Part shown: piece after piece, positions 44,768-57,032 of the stretch
Layout: every line of letters starts with the position of its first letter
Numbering within the stretch: the first letter of the stretch is position 1
Source: Plenodomus lindquistii
Lineage: Eukaryota; Ascomycota; Dothideomycetes; Pleosporales; Leptosphaeriaceae
Length of the DNA stretch: 64,000 nt
Direction of reading: 5' to 3'
Assembly: GCA_025504975.1 (NCBI GenBank)
Contig: JANUWI010000011.1
Span: 372,001-436,000, forward strand
The notes under the pieces: generated by a model
Told to the model about the DNA's origin: nothing
What the model saw: only the letters and a program-made list of their open reading frames with translations
Databases searched by the model: none
Translations under genes and position numbers: made by a program

Positions 44768-46329
44768 TTATATACTCTTCTTCTCCCATCGCAATCCATC
44801 GGAGAAGCTCCCCTTCATAGCACCCCAATTATCCACAAAGTAATTTTCTCTTGGCTTCCATGGTCCCCTGTTTGCGCACTTTGGCATTTTGCTCATCGCG
44901 TTCGTTACGTATGTGCTGTTGAGCGGGCTGGCACCAACCTCGTACTTTTTATCCGCTTCGCTGATCACTGGCACCACAGAAGTATACCCAGTATCATTCT
45001 GATACCTGATCATGCGCACGAAGAGACGAGATGCGGTGTCAGAACCTAGTGTCCATGAAGCGTTCCAGAAACCAATGATGTTGCCAAGGTTGGGTAGTGA
45101 TGTGAGCATACTGGAGCGCCACATGTATTGTTCGGGGATGTCAACTGGCTTGCCATCGACGGACAAGTTTATGCCACCGACTAATCGCATATTGAGACCT
45201 GTGGCGGTGACGATGATGTCTGCGTCTAGCTTCTCGTCGCTGTTCAGCTCGATGCCATTGCTTGTAACGCTCTTGATCGTGTCGGTAACGATGTGCGCCC
45301 TCCCCGAGCTGAACGCCTTGAAATAGTCGCCATCAGGGCAAAGACAGAGACGCTGTTGCCAAGGGTTGTATCCAGGTTTGAAGTGTGGGTCGACTGGGAA
45401 ATCGGCGGGTAGCTGTTTCGCGGCTTCTTTGCGAAGGAACTTCGAGGCGGGGTTCGGGAAGTACATGCAAAACTGGTAGAGCAGGATTGGGATGAGAGTG
45501 AACATAAAACCTGAGGATGATTAGACGAAGCTGATGGTCAAGTGTGGATAGACTTACGCTTATATTTTAACAGGAGCCACTGTGGAGCGTACTTTTCCCA
45601 CCAGGCATCATTCCTCTGCGAAAGGCTCATGATGTAGCTGGGACTTCGTTGAAGCTGTGTGACCGATGCAACACCACCGTCCACCATCGCAGGCAACAAC
45701 GTAATCGTAGTCGCCCCAGATCCAATGATGACCATCTTCTTGCCTTTGTAGTTCAAATCCTCTGGCCAGAACTGTGGGTGTACAACCTGACCCTTGAAGT
45801 TTTCGATGCCGGGAATGTGAGCCTTTCTGGCTTCATCGTAGTTGTAGTATCCAGTTGCCGTAATGAGCCATTTGGTCCAGTACACAGCTCTATGTGTGTC
45901 CTCGCCCTGCCCGATCTGGACATCAAGTCTCCACTGTTGTTCGCTGTTCCTCCAGTCCGCAGCGATGACTTTGTGATTGTACCGGATCTTCTTGTCGATG
46001 TCGAATCGATGTGCCGTCTCGTTCAAGTATGACATGATACTGTCACCGCTGGCGATTGGGTTCGTGGCTTTCCATGGGTAGAACTGGAAACCGAGTGTGT
46101 GCAGATCTGAGTCTGATCGCACACCCGGGTACTTGAACTGCGACCATGTTCCACCAAGTTCGTGTCGGCCCTCGAGAATGGCGAAGGAGGCGTCTGGTAG
46201 CCCTTCTTGGACGCGGTAGGCAACATTGATACCACTGAGACCGCTCCCAATGATGAGAACGTCGAAGTGATGATCATTTGAGGTGCCGTTGGTGGTGGCG
46301 TGCCCGTTGGCAACTGTGCGACCGTTCAT
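44768..46329 (-). CDS. Class B flavin monooxygenase (Baeyer-Villiger-like)
   Basis: This FAD- and NADPH-dependent monooxygenase oxidises ketones or heteroatoms; the substrate is unknown. Exons 46329-45558 and 45510-44768 are joined by a 47-nt intron (GTAAGT donor, CCTCAG acceptor), giving 504 residues. The FAD-binding GSGLSG is at 28-33 after a beta strand (FDVLII), with ELGGTWSQFKYPGVRSD typical of Baeyer-Villiger enzymes. The fingerprint FKGQVVHPQFWP at 178-189 fits FxGxxxHxxxW. The second Rossmann motif IIGSGAT is at about 201-207. A hydrophobic FMFTLIPILLYQF stretch lies after the splice site. The start is the first in-frame ATG; an upstream in-frame GTG is ignored. The neighbouring MFS transporter hints at a small uptake or detoxification unit, but no biosynthetic backbone gene is near. 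Confidence 0.88.
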
Positions 46330-47774
46330 GACGATCGCGTCAGCACTAGATCTGTTGTGCAGTTGTGCGGCGAGTTGTGCGGCGAGTTGATCGATGCAAA
46401 GTATAAGCACCGTCCAGTTGATGCCTGCTCAAATTGAAGTCTACAGATCTGCAATAATCAAGTCTTAGTGCAGATCACAGGTGTGAGATGAAGCGTAGTG
46501 TAGAACCGTGGGGACGGAGGTTTGAAGGAAGGCAAACACGGAGTCGCGCACGTCGAACATACATATACCCGCAGTAAACAAGACTCGCGATTGCGCGCCG
46601 CCCCTCACAAGCAAGCACTACTTGTTCGGGTTCTCTTCTCGTCCGATAGCCTGCTTCTCTAGACTCGCCAAGGCACGAACTTCCTCCCCTCCATTGGGGC
46701 TTTGCAGACTCACACAGCGAGTAGTCACGTCATGGCATGGCCAAACTGTGTTTTGAGATGCAAATGTGCCTCGGCATGTTACCTTTTGGGACTAGTGAGC
46801 GCAGCGACCTCCTCATACGGACCCGCCTTACCGACACCGCAAATCTTGACACTGTCAATCCGGGCGCACATCTCTACGCTTTGCAACATAGTGCTACACA
46901 CAGCTCGCGGGGAAGACCGTCATTTGTGGTTATGGATGCCAAGGTGTCCGTGTTCCGGCGGTACCGACAGTAAGGGCGTGAAGAGAATGGCAGAGAATCT
47001 CTTGCGCAAGGACTTGCCGAGGCATCACAGTACAGAACAAGTGCAGGCAACCTCGTGTTCCAGACGACGACATGATGAGCCGACAACAGTTTTTCCAAGA
47101 TTGTAATTTGCATCGACATGAAGTTGGTCACTACCTAAGCTTCATATGTCTGGCCACGAGTGGTTGTATATTCGTCGATTGATTGTTGCTGGTCCTACGC
47201 GGTGATGCTGGGGTTGTCGTTATCAAGCAGATTGGCTAAATTTGACGAGGAAGTGGAGGATGGTATGTGGCCAAGATCAGATAGAGTTTCGAGAGACGAG
47301 GAAAGATGGAAGGTACATACACGAGTGTCGATTCTCCTTCATCTACCTCCACCTCTCTCCAGGATTATTCTCGTTTTATAGCATATTCTCGAGGCCCACT
47401 CTCTTCCTTTTGGTCACAATGCTACCTGATGAGTGACCATAGCCACCTTTGATTGAGTCTGTTACATGGAAAGCAGCAATCCCGCCATGTGTGGAGGTAC
47501 CGGAGGTAACTGATGATCATTTCTCATAGTATGTGTGGCAAACCTTTTACTGAGTAACGTGGTCACTCGATTATCGTAGGTCTGCCGTAAGGATTGCCGC
47601 ACATTGTGTGACACAAGCATGGTGCAACACGATCGCGTTCACACATGGTTCAGCTCAAGGACTAATGACGGTAACAAAGATCAATTGTGTATCAATGTAT
47701 AGCTTCGTTCTTCCCTGTCATGGTCTCATGCAATCTAGATGATGAGCTTGCTATGGCCCACGATCTCCCTGACT
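46330..47774. other. Intergenic, no gene seen
   Basis: This 1.4 kb stretch is the promoter side of the monooxygenase gene and the 3' flank of the MFS gene. Small frames at 46702-47131 on both strands are not supported. Confidence 0.5.
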
Positions 47775-49749
47775 CTACAAAGTCTGTTTACCTCGTGTCT
47801 CAATTGGCAGTATCAGCATCGAAAGCGCTGCTGCGATAAACAGTCCACCTGATGCGTAAATTGGAGCTTTGGGGTTCGAGTTTCCTGCTTGAATGGCGAT
47901 AATCGGCGCACACAGACCCGCAATCCGGTTGAGGAAGCTCGAGATACCTGTACCTGTGCCTCTGATAGGAGCAGGTAGTACTTCGGGAGTATACGCGTAC
48001 AAAACTCCATAACTTATATTTTGAAAGAAAGCTTCAAGGCATGTGAAAGCAAGTTGGAAGTCGGAGTCAGTTGAGATGGTAAAGAGGAAGACGAAGACCC
48101 CGGTAATGACTGTTCCAATCGCCATGGTTCCCTTTCGTCCAAGGTATTTCAGGTCGACCGTATACCACGCAAGGAAAGATCCTGGAACGCCCACAATGGC
48201 TGTGATAGCATAGTTTCGGTAGACGGTGCTTGTGTCGTTCACGACATCGCCGCCGGAGTTTGCAAGGTATTGTGGCAAGAACGCATTGAAGAGAGGGTAG
48301 GCCATACCGATGGTCGTCCATTGGAACCAAAGGAGGCCTGTGGTGAGACCGATTGTCTTGTCTGCCCAGAGAGCACTGAAGCGTTTCATGGAGAATCTGG
48401 AGAGCGAACGCTTCACAATCTCGAAGATACTGAGCTTGACGTCTTCTCCAGTGGCTTCGGGATCACCACCAACATAGTTGAGGATATCTTCGGTCAGCCA
48501 GGTGTGGGTTTTGTTATAGTGTGCAATCCCATATACCGTCGCTACAGCCTCGGCCTGGCGACCACGTGAAAGGAGGAACTTTGGCGATTCGTAGAGGTGG
48601 AAGAGGAAGAACCGCGCGATGAACATAGCGAACGTGATGGCTCCTAGTGTGAGAATGAGATATCTCCAACCCATGTTATCCTCCTTGCGGCACTCTCCGA
48701 GGGGAGTGTCATTGGGGCATGAGAAGTTGGGAATGTACGCCCACGCAACTGGAGATGTCAGTGGGCTGGTTGTGGTGTAAGATGGTGTTACGTACGAAGT
48801 GATGCAATGAGGTTTCCTACTGGCCAGAATACCGATAACAACGTAAGAAGGTTACCGGAACTTTGAGGAAGGAATTCCAGGAACAAAGCGCCATCGACTG
48901 GCAGGTTGCCTCCTACGCCCAATCCAATGCAGGCGTAGAGAGCACATGTGCCTATCCAGGTGGGTCCGCCACCGGAAGCGAGGCCAAATGCACCGGCCAG
49001 GAAGAGGGTAAAGTTGAACGCAAGGCGGCGACCGACCACATCAGATGCAGTTCCCCAGAAGGAGGCGCCTATACATAGACCCAAAAAGAGTGCCAGAGTC
49101 GTGTATCGCACCTCGGTCTCGCTCACGCCAAACTCAATCGACAATTGCGGGAGTGTAAGGGCAACACCTTGAAGCCATAGATTATCCTAGCACCGTCAGC
49201 ATGAAAATTGAGATGAGAAAAAGCCATGCTGCGTCAAATTTGAACTCGGTACATAGCATAATACTTACAGCCATCCAGCCGCCTCCGCACAAGGCAAAAA
49301 GTTGCCATTGGTATCTGCCCATGCCCATGTCTTGGAGTGCCCGATTGATGACTTTTGCTTTGCCTGGGCAGTGTTAGTTGGTTCATTGTGGAGCTCATGC
49401 TGCGTCACTGTGACTATCGCACTCGTCTCTTTCGTCTGAACATACGGTCATAAGGAGTGTCGGTATCAGACGCTGCGACATCTGCCACGATATCTGCCTT
49501 TAGTGATTCAATAGTCATGCCAGAGTTAACTACACCACTTGATGCATTGCTGCCGGGGCGCGTGAGTGTGTCGCTTGGGTGTCGGTCTTTGTCGTCCTTT
49601 TCGCTGGCAGGTGTGTTGGATGCAGCGATGGAGGCGCGAGGGTTGGTCACAGAGTTGCGGTGGGTTGTGTCGTCCAAAGGTATGAGCACTCCAGGGAACT
49701 CATCTACATGATGGCTCTTGAAAGGGTTCACAAACATTGTTCGCACCAT
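47775..49749 (-). CDS. MFS transporter, SV2/SVOP-like group
   Basis: This secondary transporter of the major facilitator superfamily has about 12 membrane spans and an unknown substrate. Four exons (49749-49446, 49363-49269, 49186-48796, 48748-47775) give 587 residues, with introns of 82, 82 and 47 nt; phases fit and CTAAC-type branch sites are visible. The cytoplasmic N-terminus of about 100 residues is Ser/Asp-rich. Family landmarks are KAKVINRALQDMGMGRYQW, GGWMADNLWLQGVALTLPQLS, FWGTASDVVGRRLAFN (the MFS loop 2-3 signature) and PVDGALFLEFLP. YAYTPEVLPAPIRGTGTG follows in the second half, ending in PIETRGKQTL. This arrangement is the organic-ion or sugar-acid type seen in fungi, related to animal SVOP. 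The exon 1 donor is GTATGT. Confidence 0.9.
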
Positions 49750-51851
49750 ATTTGCGGGTTGGTAGCGGTGTCGTGAGAATGGGTAAGTTGCTTGGTTCGC
49801 CTTGGTGCATGGAAAGGCGTCTTGGCGCAATGGAAGGCAGTTGTTGTGGCAGTCGCAGTTGGAGGTCGCTCGGATAGCTGTGCGCTGGAATGGCGTTCGT
49901 AGTCTGGGTTTCACCTCGTATCACCCAAGTAGAGATGCTGAGAAGGGCTTGTCAGGCTGAGTGTAGCTTGTATTGGGATATGCACAACGTGCGTAGAAAA
50001 AATAGCGAGAAGTTTGCCGAAGAGCGTCGTTTTCGAGTGAGACACAAAGTCGAGACATCGCTGCAGGTAGCTCTTGATATAACAATTCTTTCGGCTCCAT
50101 CGCGCTGGGCCCATCACAAAAATTGGACCGTCGTTGAGTGTGGAGTCAAAGTCGTTCAACCATTTTCAGGGCGTGCAGTGACGTCGTTGCGCATGAGTGA
50201 AGATTCTGTTGCATCACGGTGGCCCTTGTCTTTCACTGTAAAGATCATCAAGCTTTGCTGATGTGGTTCGCTCGGCCGGGCTTAATGCCCACGCTAGTGA
50301 AGCTTGGTAGCGCCTCCCGCTCAACTTTGCCGAACGGAGTCCCCAGCCGCGACGCCTCCTGAGCGGTTACACCCGATCAGAAGGCAGAAGAGAGAACCCA
50401 TATACGCAATGGATGTTCAGAGGGGCTGAACTTGTTGCGGTATTCCATTGTGCACTTCTGCGACCAGCGTATACTTTCGTATGGAAGGCTCGTATGATCC
50501 AACAGTAATTTGAAAAATTTGCGACGAGGCGAAAGATCGTATGTCGCGACTAAAAACTCTGTCGGTCTACGGTAACATCGCTACCACGCATTGCATTACG
50601 TGACGTTCAGCCCTTGTCGCACGTGCGTAATCAACTAAGTCCATGCCCTCCACTCTGGCATACCAATCAAGGCTTCAACATCGATATACGAAACTGATAA
50701 TAAGCGGGGTCAGAAACTCCTGCGTTCAATGTCCCCTTGGGGAATCAGCACCCTGTACACAATCAGTATCTCCTGGATCATGAACAGTGAACGTGGGGAA
50801 AGTGTCGATCAACAAAGTCAGCACTAGGGTCCCAAGCTTTTGAGGTCAGAAGGCTTGCTGTCGCTCCGCAATCTCTGGCCCCTACCCGGCCGTTCTATCA
50901 AGAACCCTTACAGTGCCGGCGCAGCGAACAAAGTTTCCGTAGACCCTGAGGGCAGAGAGAATAACAGGCTTTGGTGTGGATCAACTGTGGGTCGATCATC
51001 CAGTGCTTGAAGCCGCATCACGCGACATCAAATTGCACGGCCTTGATGGTCTTGCCTCGCCCGTTCATCGCCGCTACTCTGATAACATCCCACGCGCAAG
51101 CCTTCAAGATCAATCCATACGGTCACTCCTATCGGACACCATCAGCGCCTGTGATTTGTGATCATATCCAAGACATATTGCTGCATCGCCATGATGGAGT
51201 CATCATTTTGCAGCATGCTGTAGAGTAAAGCGATGTTGTGATATGCTTTCTCCCACCAGCGATGACGTGTATCTGGTCACGATGTTCGTTCTCTCACTAT
51301 GTAGGATGAACACCTTGCGGAGCAGCTCGGTCTGTCTTGTGCGCCATATTCCATGCAAGTATGGGAGTCTGTCTTCATTGTGGTTGTGCCAATGGCTCCT
51401 GCTGCCCGGCTTCTCCTCGCTGTTAACCCAAACCAAGACCGATCTCGTCCAGGAAGTCGCTATGATTCGTGATGTACATATTACTTGAAACGATTTTGAT
51501 GCCCTGAACAGGCAACCACAAACCTTGATAAGCTATTCATGTCACCTGCGTGTGCACTCACAAGCTCTTACACTCCGTTCATCCGCTTCCGAGCAACGGA
51601 TCTTATCATCATTGCTAGGCTCATTAATACGCGCGGCTATGTCGGACGCCTCTTAGGAAGACATTTTCCCGAAATTCTTGTGGCCGGAGCTTGCAAACGA
51701 CCACTATTGTCCCGCAGGCACAGCATGTCGCCATCCGATAGTGGAGTCTATCGCCAGCAAACCGCGTCCACCAGCGAGTGTGTCAGGCGAAGGCTCATCG
51801 GAATATGTACAAGGCGAAGCATTTGATCGAATAAACCCGTCGCTATCTCAC
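49750..51851. other. Intergenic, no gene seen
   Basis: This 2.1 kb stretch lies between the divergent MFS gene and the coiled-coil gene. Open frames around 49911-50261 and 50971-51228 have no motif and overlap each other in several phases. Confidence 0.5.
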
Positions 51852-52854
51852 ATGGAGACTGAGTACGAACTCGAAGATGGCTGTGTTGTGTCCAGCAGCA
51901 GTGACAACAATGGCGGGCTGTTGTGGTAGTTTCACTCCGGCAGAACCGATGGTCAATGTGAGAAGTGAGTAGGTCTTGTCTTACTCTGGGATGCAAACTA
52001 ATTATACCAGGCACAGCATTTGCTTTACTGTACCCAGCTTATCACCACTCGACGCCGAATCAGAAGTTACCGCCCTGCACGCGTACGTGAGACGATTGAA
52101 CACCGAGTGTATCAACCTACGTTGGCGTCTTGATGCACTACAGTATAGATCGGAGTATGATATCGACCGCCTGTACGACAGCTATGATGACTTATCGGAG
52201 TCTCACAGCAAGCTTCAACACGATCACGGCCTCCTCGCCACCCAGCACGCCCATCTTATCGACATCGCAACAAGGATGGGCAAGGAGCTGCAACTACACG
52301 CTAAATGCATAACAGAGCTTGACGACTGGAAGCTGCATGTGACGGGTGATCAAGCAGATGTGGAACATGGACATTGTAGCCCAGAGTTTGTCACATATAT
52401 TTCCCCGGACCCTACACCTGTACACGAGATTCACCTTCCCGAGGAAGAGCATCTGAAGTCGCCGGCGAAGGCCAAAGATAATGGACACATCCCACTCATA
52501 TCTCCAACATCGCCGATCTCTGCTCCTCACTCACCTGAGTTGAATGGCGCTGAAAACCCGAGCGAGCCAAAGCTTTTCATCAAATTAAGAGGGTTGCGGT
52601 CCATGGCCACGGCGGACTCTGAGAATGGCAGCGTGGACTCGCAGGCGGAACGGTACATCACACCCCCGACGTCCGCATCGACTGGATCGGTAGATACGAT
52701 CACTATGGATAATGCACCAACGATGTTGGGCGGATATTCAAAAGACACAGTTGTCGACAGGAAGAAGCGCTCAAGCTTGCGCGTGACCAAGCTGTCGCAG
52801 AAGCGCAAGGCTGAATTGTATCAGGGATCCTCACAGAAGCGGATCAGGTCGTGA
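51852..52854 (+). CDS. Orphan coiled-coil protein of unknown function
   Basis: The model has exons 51852-51925 and 52011-52854 with an 85-nt intron (GTAGTT donor, CTAATTATACCAG branch and acceptor), giving 305 residues. Residues about 35-125 are rich in heptad-like Leu/Ala/His positions (ALHAYVRRLNTECINLRWRLD...LSESHSKLQHDHGLLATQHAHLID) and likely form a coiled coil. The second half is Ser/Pro-rich and disordered, ending in a very basic DRKKRSS...KLSQKRK...QKRIRS that could direct nuclear import. I do not recognise the family. The in-frame reading continues upstream of 51852 to about 51657 without an ATG, so the 5' end is uncertain and an earlier exon is possible. Confidence 0.55.
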
Positions 52855-53694
52855 TGATGATGCGGGTGGGTGGTTGGTAATTTGTGAAGCTGTGCTGTAC
52901 CGTCTACGGATCGGCGGTGCGATTCCCGGTGATGAGGGGTATGATGCTGGCGTCGATTAGTGAGAGGTGTCATGATCGTCCCGCCGATCACATAGCTCGT
53001 ACGTCGAGTCATGTTTTAGTCCGTTGCGAGTCTAATGAATCTTGTTACGCAGTTCTCATTGACAAATACGGTCTCCAACAAGTATGCTGTATTATTGCTC
53101 AAAAAGCCTGCATGAACTTGGGACTTTATGTACTTGGGTAGCTAAAACTACATTGCTGTCTATAGGTAACTAGACAAAAATATCAACAAGAATTATTAAA
53201 ACGTTCGTGGGACAAGAAAAACCCAACGTTCACTATCGGCAACATACCAAGACCCTAAAAGGCAGAGAGAAAACAAGGATGCTATGTGTCTGCAGGATCA
53301 TGATCAATGATCCTGTCATCAATGTCATCGCATCGCTTGAAGATGTCATGAATCTTTGAAGCGTAAATGCGGGAGTTTTAAACCTGAAGAACGTAACGTT
53401 CCCAATGGACAATGAGTGAGTCGGTGGAGTAAGCAAGGTACAACTGGGTGACGAGAACAATGTTGTGATGTTCTCGTTCCGGTGCGCGCATGAACAGTCT
53501 GCCGTTGAGGCCGTGTTCGAACATGCGCGCTGACAGCTTTGTTCGTGTTACTTTACTTATCTCTGCGCAGAGACCGATCGATGCAAGGTCGTCGTTGACA
53601 TGAACCTGCAGACACATAGACCTGTAACATCTCGTCAGCTCCAAAGAATACGAAGGAAGTGTGGGAGCTAAAATTCCAAGTCCTTCAAAGTGGA
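52855..53694. other. Convergent intergenic region, no gene seen
   Basis: The 3' ends of the coiled-coil gene and a Zn2Cys6 gene face each other here. The middle (53100-53360) is AT-rich. No supported frame is present. Confidence 0.5.
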
Positions 53695-55971
53695 TCATTG
53701 TTCATGCCCTTGTTGCGAGTAGCCATCATAATGCAGGTCATCCCAATCCCAAACCTGCTCCATGCCACTCATGTCGAGCGATGAGGCGTTTCCAACATTT
53801 CCAAATGGGTGGTGCGCTAGGAAATTGTCGATGTCGAAAGTTAAGTCGTCCGTTCCGGCTGGAGGCAAAGATGCGGCAGCAGAAGCCGTCGGGTCGGTAT
53901 CTTCGACTTTTGCAGCGGCCGCAAGGGGAAGGGAAGTGGTCTTGGTAGGGAGGGAGTCGGACTTGACCAGCGGTGGAACGTCAGGTACAGGCGGAGTTGG
54001 TGGGGGTAAGGATTTGGTTGATTGCTGTCTCCGCTTCGCAGTGGGCGGGTCTCGCGATAATGCGGGCGTCGCTTGCACCAGCTTCGCGAGAAAGTTGTAC
54101 GAAGTGGCTCCAAGTTTTGTTGCGAAACTGAGTTGCCGCAACATACCCAGTGAATGATCAATCAAATCCATGACCTCTTCTCGGCGATGTAGCATACGCT
54201 CGTGATCGTGAATGACCGCGGAGCATAGAAGCGTCGCGGTGTCAAATATCGCAAAGACAGCCACGTGAATCGCGTTAATTGGGCTATCATGATCGAAGAG
54301 GCTGCGCGCAACTCGGAAAAGCTGATGGGCAATCTCGACTCCCATCCTCCGTAACTCGTCATCCTTTTCTGTGATTCTGTCGCGTCGTTGTCGAGTAAGA
54401 TAAGGTTTGAAGACGTGAAGCATCGTGAGAAACGCAAAACAGTGTATGCAATTGCGTTGAGAAACGAAGTAGGGATGCTGCTCATCGAGGCTTAAGTCGG
54501 GATCGTAGTACCTAAAAATTGGCGGCAGCTCATCGATGAACGTCTCGCATACTCGCTTGACGTCGAGCACTTGCTTCACCGAAAAGGTGGTGTTTATTGC
54601 TACTCCTCCGACAGCGGCGGTAACTCGGCGACTTAGCTCTGCCTGAAGTACCATATGTGTGAACGGCGAGAGTAACCTTGGATCTGTCGTCGATTGATCG
54701 AGGCGTAGATTGGGGAACGTGAAGTTTGGATCTCTTTGATCGATGAGATTCGGGCGACCGAGCCATGCAGACATTGTCCTGATTTTACAGTCAGCACAAT
54801 GTGGACATCAAGTGTCACCAGTACTTACCAGTCCCATATATACAGTACTGTCCATACACGTCTTCTGATCTCGACATCGAATTCTGATAGTTCCTCAATA
54901 TCGGTGTCTCTATCAATACCCAGCTCTTGCGCCTCACGGATCGTGGACCCGAGCGTATGCCAGGACTCTACGATCCGCGACTCATTTTTCAACCAAGCGC
55001 ACTTGAGAAGCTGTCCTTGAACACGCTCAATACTTATGTTGGAGGCAACAAAATCTCGACTGATTTCTTCAGCCGCGTCGGCGAGTCGCTCGGTGAGAAC
55101 TTGAGAGCTGCATGCGAGTTCAGATTCTACCAGCTTGCGCAGCGATGGCGGGAGGCATTGAACAGAGTAGGCGCATATTCGGAGCAGCAGGCAGGTAAAC
55201 TCGGGTGAGAGACGTTCATCAATGCCTCGGTCAGACCACCATTGGACGTACTGGTCAGTCAACGTGGGTCCGTAGATGGCAGTGTATCGATAGTTGACCA
55301 CAGTCAAGAAATGGTTCACAATCGCATCTCAATGCAATCAGCTAAAGCGGATGGGGGTAAGGAAGTTCACCATACCAGTAAGGGACCTTGGAGGAAGTGT
55401 GTCCAGAACTCTGGCGACTATGCCACAAGATGATTCGGTTGTAGAATCGCGCCTTGGTTCGATCTTGACGCACCTGTTAGCGTTCCATGAAACGAGAATG
55501 TGATGGACACTTACTCCCTCGACATGACCAATCTTGTAGTGAACGTGACCGGGCATGTAGCCCCAGATCCTCAAACCGTCTTGCGGTTCTACTCCCTCGC
55601 TCACATGTGGCGCTGAAAGCGAACTAGACTCGTTCGAGCCTGGCGCGCTTCTCTTTCGGCCTCTGGTGTCGCTAGACGATTCGCTGCGTAACTTTCGTTA
55701 CCATTGAACTCAGACTATGCGGTAGACATGCACATCTACATACCGACCAGATTCCAACGGAGATTCTTGAAGCGCTTTCTTGACGGTGAATTGACACAAA
55801 TGAGGAACTTTTCTGGCTTGACAATGGTTGCAAGGCCACTCTCGAGAGCACTAGTCATGCTGTTAGTCTAAGGATCGGTAGTAGAGTCATGTAAAGCTGG
55901 ACAACCTTTTGCTTTCGGCGCTGACACTCAGTACAAGCTGTGGCCGGACGGCTGTCCTTTTGTGACTGCAT
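53695..55971 (-). CDS. Zn2Cys6 transcription factor (six exons)
   Basis: This is a fungal transcription regulator of 670 residues. Exons are 55971-55906, 55850-55744, 55683-55515, 55463-55376, 55327-54829 and 54778-53695. The five introns are 48-60 nt with fitting phases and visible CTAAC/CTGAT branch sites. The zinc cluster straddles intron 1: Cys 13, 16, 23, 29, 32 and 41 (x2, x6, x5, x2, x8 spacing). A linker with a basic RGRKR follows, then GYMPGHVHYKIGHVEG, TLPPRSLTDAIVNHFL, and the regulatory domain with SRIVESWHTLGSTIREAQELGID and RRRVWTVLYIWDWTMSAWLGRP. The C-terminus is Pro-rich then acidic (DNFLAHHPFG...WDWDDLHYDG), a likely activation region. It is transcribed away from a second Zn2Cys6 gene. 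Confidence 0.87.
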
Positions 55972-57032
55972 TCTTGCATAGGAACTGGATTGGTATCTTC
56001 GGGGAGCAGGAGCCTCGTAGATATCTTATGGCTTTTCGGACAAAATGCATTGATGACTTAAATCCGGTACCCGTTAACAAATGCAGGGCAAGCCCCCACT
56101 TGGTCCAAGCCACCTTCACGGGTGACTGCCAAGGTTGCATGTGGCGAATGCGCCCAGGGCAACTTGTAGATCTGAATGCCTGCTTCTCCGTTGAAATGTC
56201 CGCATCTCAAGTGGCACAGCGTGTCTTTCGATCAAAACCCGTTTCTTCTGGTCCGTTGATTACTTCCTGCGATCTCGTGCTTCGCCACGGCGGAGAGACG
56301 TCCGACGAAATACTCGACTTGCCTCTAGAATGTGAACGGATAGCTTTCTAGTGGTATGCCGAACGAGGGTATGTAGCAAGAGCTACTCCAGTTTTGCCCA
56401 TAGCCAGGCAGAAACACCTATCTTAGGTGCTCTGTGGTATTCTTGGAAAACATTGTCTTGGAGGCTAGGTACGTCATTCGACAACAAGCTTTGTCGATGA
56501 ACCTCTCTGATCTAGACCTGGACATGGACATCCAGGACCATTCGTGATTTTGAGCGACGAGCCTCTCTTCTTCACTGAGCATGTGCGTCACATATTGATC
56601 ATAATGTCGAGGCTGCCTGCGAAGCTGCCTGTCTTCGGCCGAGCGTCATCTTTGACTGTGGCGCCCGCCAAGAGGCGCCTCATCAAGCAGGGCCATACCC
56701 GCTTGATAGCCGAGCTCCTTGGTGAGTTGCATTTGCAGCGTACTCTACGAGGACTTGCGGAGATCGGAGCCATCATCCGCCAGATCCGACCGGGAGCGAA
56801 GAGATAGCGTGGGTGAGTATTTGAGTTGTAAGTAAAGCTAGAGGCGAGTTCCACGATCGTCCAACCGTACATGGTACGACGAGCCGTGCTTAGGTAATGC
56901 TACTTAGCATCGGTTGAATTTCTTCTCCGAGCGCCTAAAGCGACGGGCAGCCAAACACCACCGCGCGGCGGGCCTGATGTCTTTTCCTAAGCAATACTAA
57001 GTACTTCATTTACACACCAGTGACGATTGCAA
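55972..57032. promoter_or_regulatory. Shared divergent promoter region of two Zn2Cys6 genes
   Basis: This 1.06 kb stretch lies between two divergent regulator genes. Short frames inside it (for example 56544-56807) have no motif. I can name no confirmed binding site. Confidence 0.5.

Noticed and set aside
45012..46032. Plus-strand frames of 104-127 codons
   Set aside because: Shadows of the flavin monooxygenase, whose motifs and splice site are clear on the minus strand.
44768..49749. Secondary-metabolite gene cluster around the monooxygenase and MFS transporter
   Set aside because: No polyketide, peptide, terpene or other backbone enzyme is present within reach, so only two tailoring or transport-type genes are seen.
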